The translations under genes and the position numbers were made by a program. A stretch of DNA of 55,008 bases from Spartinivicinus poritis (GTDB lineage: Bacteria; Pseudomonadota; Gammaproteobacteria; Pseudomonadales; Zooshikellaceae): the NCBI RefSeq assembly GCF_028858535.1, contig NZ_JAPMOU010000038.1, forward strand, positions 1 through 55,008, written 5' to 3'. This document shows, piece by piece, positions 53,521-55,008 of this stretch; the stretch's first letter is position 1, and the number at the start of each line of letters is the position of its first letter. The notes below the pieces were generated by a model. The model saw only the letters and a list, made by a program, of their open reading frames with translations, had not been told where the DNA came from and made no database searches.

Positions 53521-55008
53521 TCAGTTAATACTTACGTTGTATCGCTGAAATAGTAATTCAAGTGTACACACTCGGTTAAACTGTTTATTGTCTTTGACTT
53601 TATCAATTTTCACATAATGGGCAAGGTAAGGAAACTCAATATTAAGAAGTTGGCTTAAATATTCTGAAGTTAAATAGTAAGGTCGTTGTAATGGCATACG
53701 TTGATGTTTTATTCGATATGTTAGTTGCCTTAGTTTAGGGGGGCGCATAGTCATAAGTGAATCTTTAAGCTTGCGTTTTAATGGTGGTGGAGCTGCGAAA
53801 TGATGACCATAATCTGACGGGTAGCTAGCTAGTATGGGGTCAACGTTAAAAATCATTTTTGCTGCTAAAATACCATACTTTTTCCACTTGATGGGGACAT
53901 TAACAGCTGTTACTACACTGTTCATTTCCATAAATGGAGTGAGTGTCAACCCAAAACGATTGTTAAGACTGTTATTGCGACCAGCCCAAAATCGGCAGCA
54001 AAAAGCAGGATATAAATATTCGATGGATGTGCGGTTTAATCGGTTACTGGTTTGGTTGAGGGAGGCTTTTATTTTGTCTGCAAGCTGGCGGTGATATTCT
54101 TGAAGCTGAAATACAGATTGGCACATGGCAGGATCAAGCTGATTAAAAAAACTCCATAAAAACTGCTGAACGGTGTAGGACCGATCAGGTAGATAAAAGT
54201 AGTTACGGTAGATTTCACCACCATCACCATTGAGTGTTAGTCGTCCCCCTTCGCTACGGTGCTTGCGGGTAACTAAGTCCTGGCCGTTTCCCCATACCCC
54301 ATCAATAGGGTAGCCATCGAATAGGTAAAATGCTTGATTAACCTGCTCGGCGAGATCGGCGGGTGAAAGTGGTGGTGGCTGCTGTTTATCTATTTGCTGT
54401 AAAGGCAAGCCTTCTTGGTCGCAAATTGTTCTTGCAATTTGAGTATGCAAGTCTGTGCTTTTTCCATAAACATACAAATGCGGGGTAGTGCCTTGTTCTC
54501 TTAGTAAAGCCAATATTAACCGGGAGTCATAGCCCCCTGCCAAGGCAGTGTCAATTTCGTTACCAAAGCATTGGTTAATCACAGAAAACTGCTCCCTAAG
54601 ATTAGCAACACTATCTTCAACCAAAATATCCAATGGTCCATAAGCTGCTTTAAATCGGGGGTGGCAAGCTCGGTAGTCGGTTTTATTGGTTGGTATCAGT
54701 TGATAAAGCCAGTGAGGCTCTAAAGTGGCTATTTGGTTAATGACTGTTTCTGTGCCATAAGTGGCCCCTTGAAAGATATATTCATATACTCCTTGTTTGT
54801 TGATGGTGGGTTGCTCGGTGGTGGTAAGTAGGGTCAGGAACGAGGATGATAAGATGGATTGCTCTGGATTATGGTAGACCTTATATAAACCTAGGCTGTC
54901 AGTAAAACAAAATAACTGACCTGCTTTATATCAATACTGTAGACAGTTTTTGGTCTTAAAGTGGTAGGATTGAACCAAAAATAGAAACTGTGAGAATGCG
55001 GTTGTCGA
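53521..55008 (-). pseudogene. Asparagine synthetase-like gene with apparent frameshift, cut by window edge
   Basis: From 54633 to 53521 the frame encodes an asparagine-synthetase-type domain with PP-loop variant 'ALAGGYDSRLILALL' and 'LTLNGDGGEIYRNYF'. The same frame continues upstream to 54930 with clear protein sequence ('GQLFCFTDSLGLYKVYHN', 'SILSSSFLTLL', 'YEYIFQGATYGTETV') but has no ATG or GTG there, only a TTG at 54633, and it meets a TGA at 54931-54933. In the neighbouring frame upstream, coding-like sequence runs to the window edge and ends '...TVYSIDIK'. Adding one A to the A-run at 54925-54927 would join the two as 'SIDIKAGQLFCFTD'. The gene is therefore a recent pseudogene, a phase-variable form, or carries a sequencing error. 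Confidence 0.7.

Overview
The window looks like an AT-rich gammaproteobacterial chromosome, in the range of marine Oceanospirillales/Hahellaceae-type bacteria. This rests on E. coli/Pseudomonas-like housekeeping homologues (YfcH, YadG/YadH, YdjA, photolyase), a polyhydroxyalkanoate (PHA) module, and a full exosortase A (XrtA/PEP-CTERM) exopolysaccharide locus. The assignment is by protein resemblance only. I see no rRNA, tRNA, CRISPR array, insertion sequence or phage gene.

Layout. (1) 30-4161, minus strand: an overlapping operon of a DmdC-like acyl-CoA dehydrogenase, DNA photolyase, an NTF2-like protein and a DUF2878 membrane protein. Its promoter region carries an inverted repeat that looks like an operator of B12-dependent, light-sensing LitR/CarH-type MerR regulators. 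(2) 4365-9196: YfcH-type epimerase, a phasin, class I PHA synthase, a PhaZ-type depolymerase and a small unknown protein. (3) 9436-14404: a YadGH-like ABC exporter, a MASE2-type class III adenylate cyclase, an endonuclease V homologue lacking two catalytic acids, and a YdjA-type nitroreductase.

(4) 14883-21137: prsK-prsR-prsT, the two-component system and TPR protein of the XrtA system, ended by a strong bidirectional terminator. (5) 21232-22903, minus: a ThiF/E1-like adenylyltransferase and an exosortase-associated acyltransferase. (6) 23202-27783: a LolA-like periplasmic protein, an outer-membrane beta-barrel with an acidic N-terminus, and an RND/MMPL transporter. (7) 27958-43731: the core XrtA operon (export lipoprotein, chain-length protein, tyrosine kinase, outer-membrane protein, ATPase, WecB, deacetylase, FemAB-like protein, glycosyltransferases, exosortase A with EpsI domain, amidotransferase). 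(8) 43806-55008: accessory glycan genes on both strands, including a second glycosyltransferase, two more deacetylases, a double GNAT protein, the exosortase-A-associated O-glycosylation ligase, a Cys-less asparagine-synthetase homologue, a small TPR protein, and an asparagine-synthetase-like gene broken by an apparent one-base frameshift at the right edge.

Working together: PrsK/PrsR probably sense an envelope cue and drive sigma-54 promoters. The XrtA operon builds and exports a ManNAc-containing polysaccharide and processes PEP-CTERM proteins, none of which is encoded here. The acyltransferase/ThiF pair may make an acylated small molecule or lipid that the LolA/barrel/RND set could move. 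That pairing is the least understood biology in the window. No initiating sugar transferase and no Wzx flippase were found, so these must lie elsewhere.
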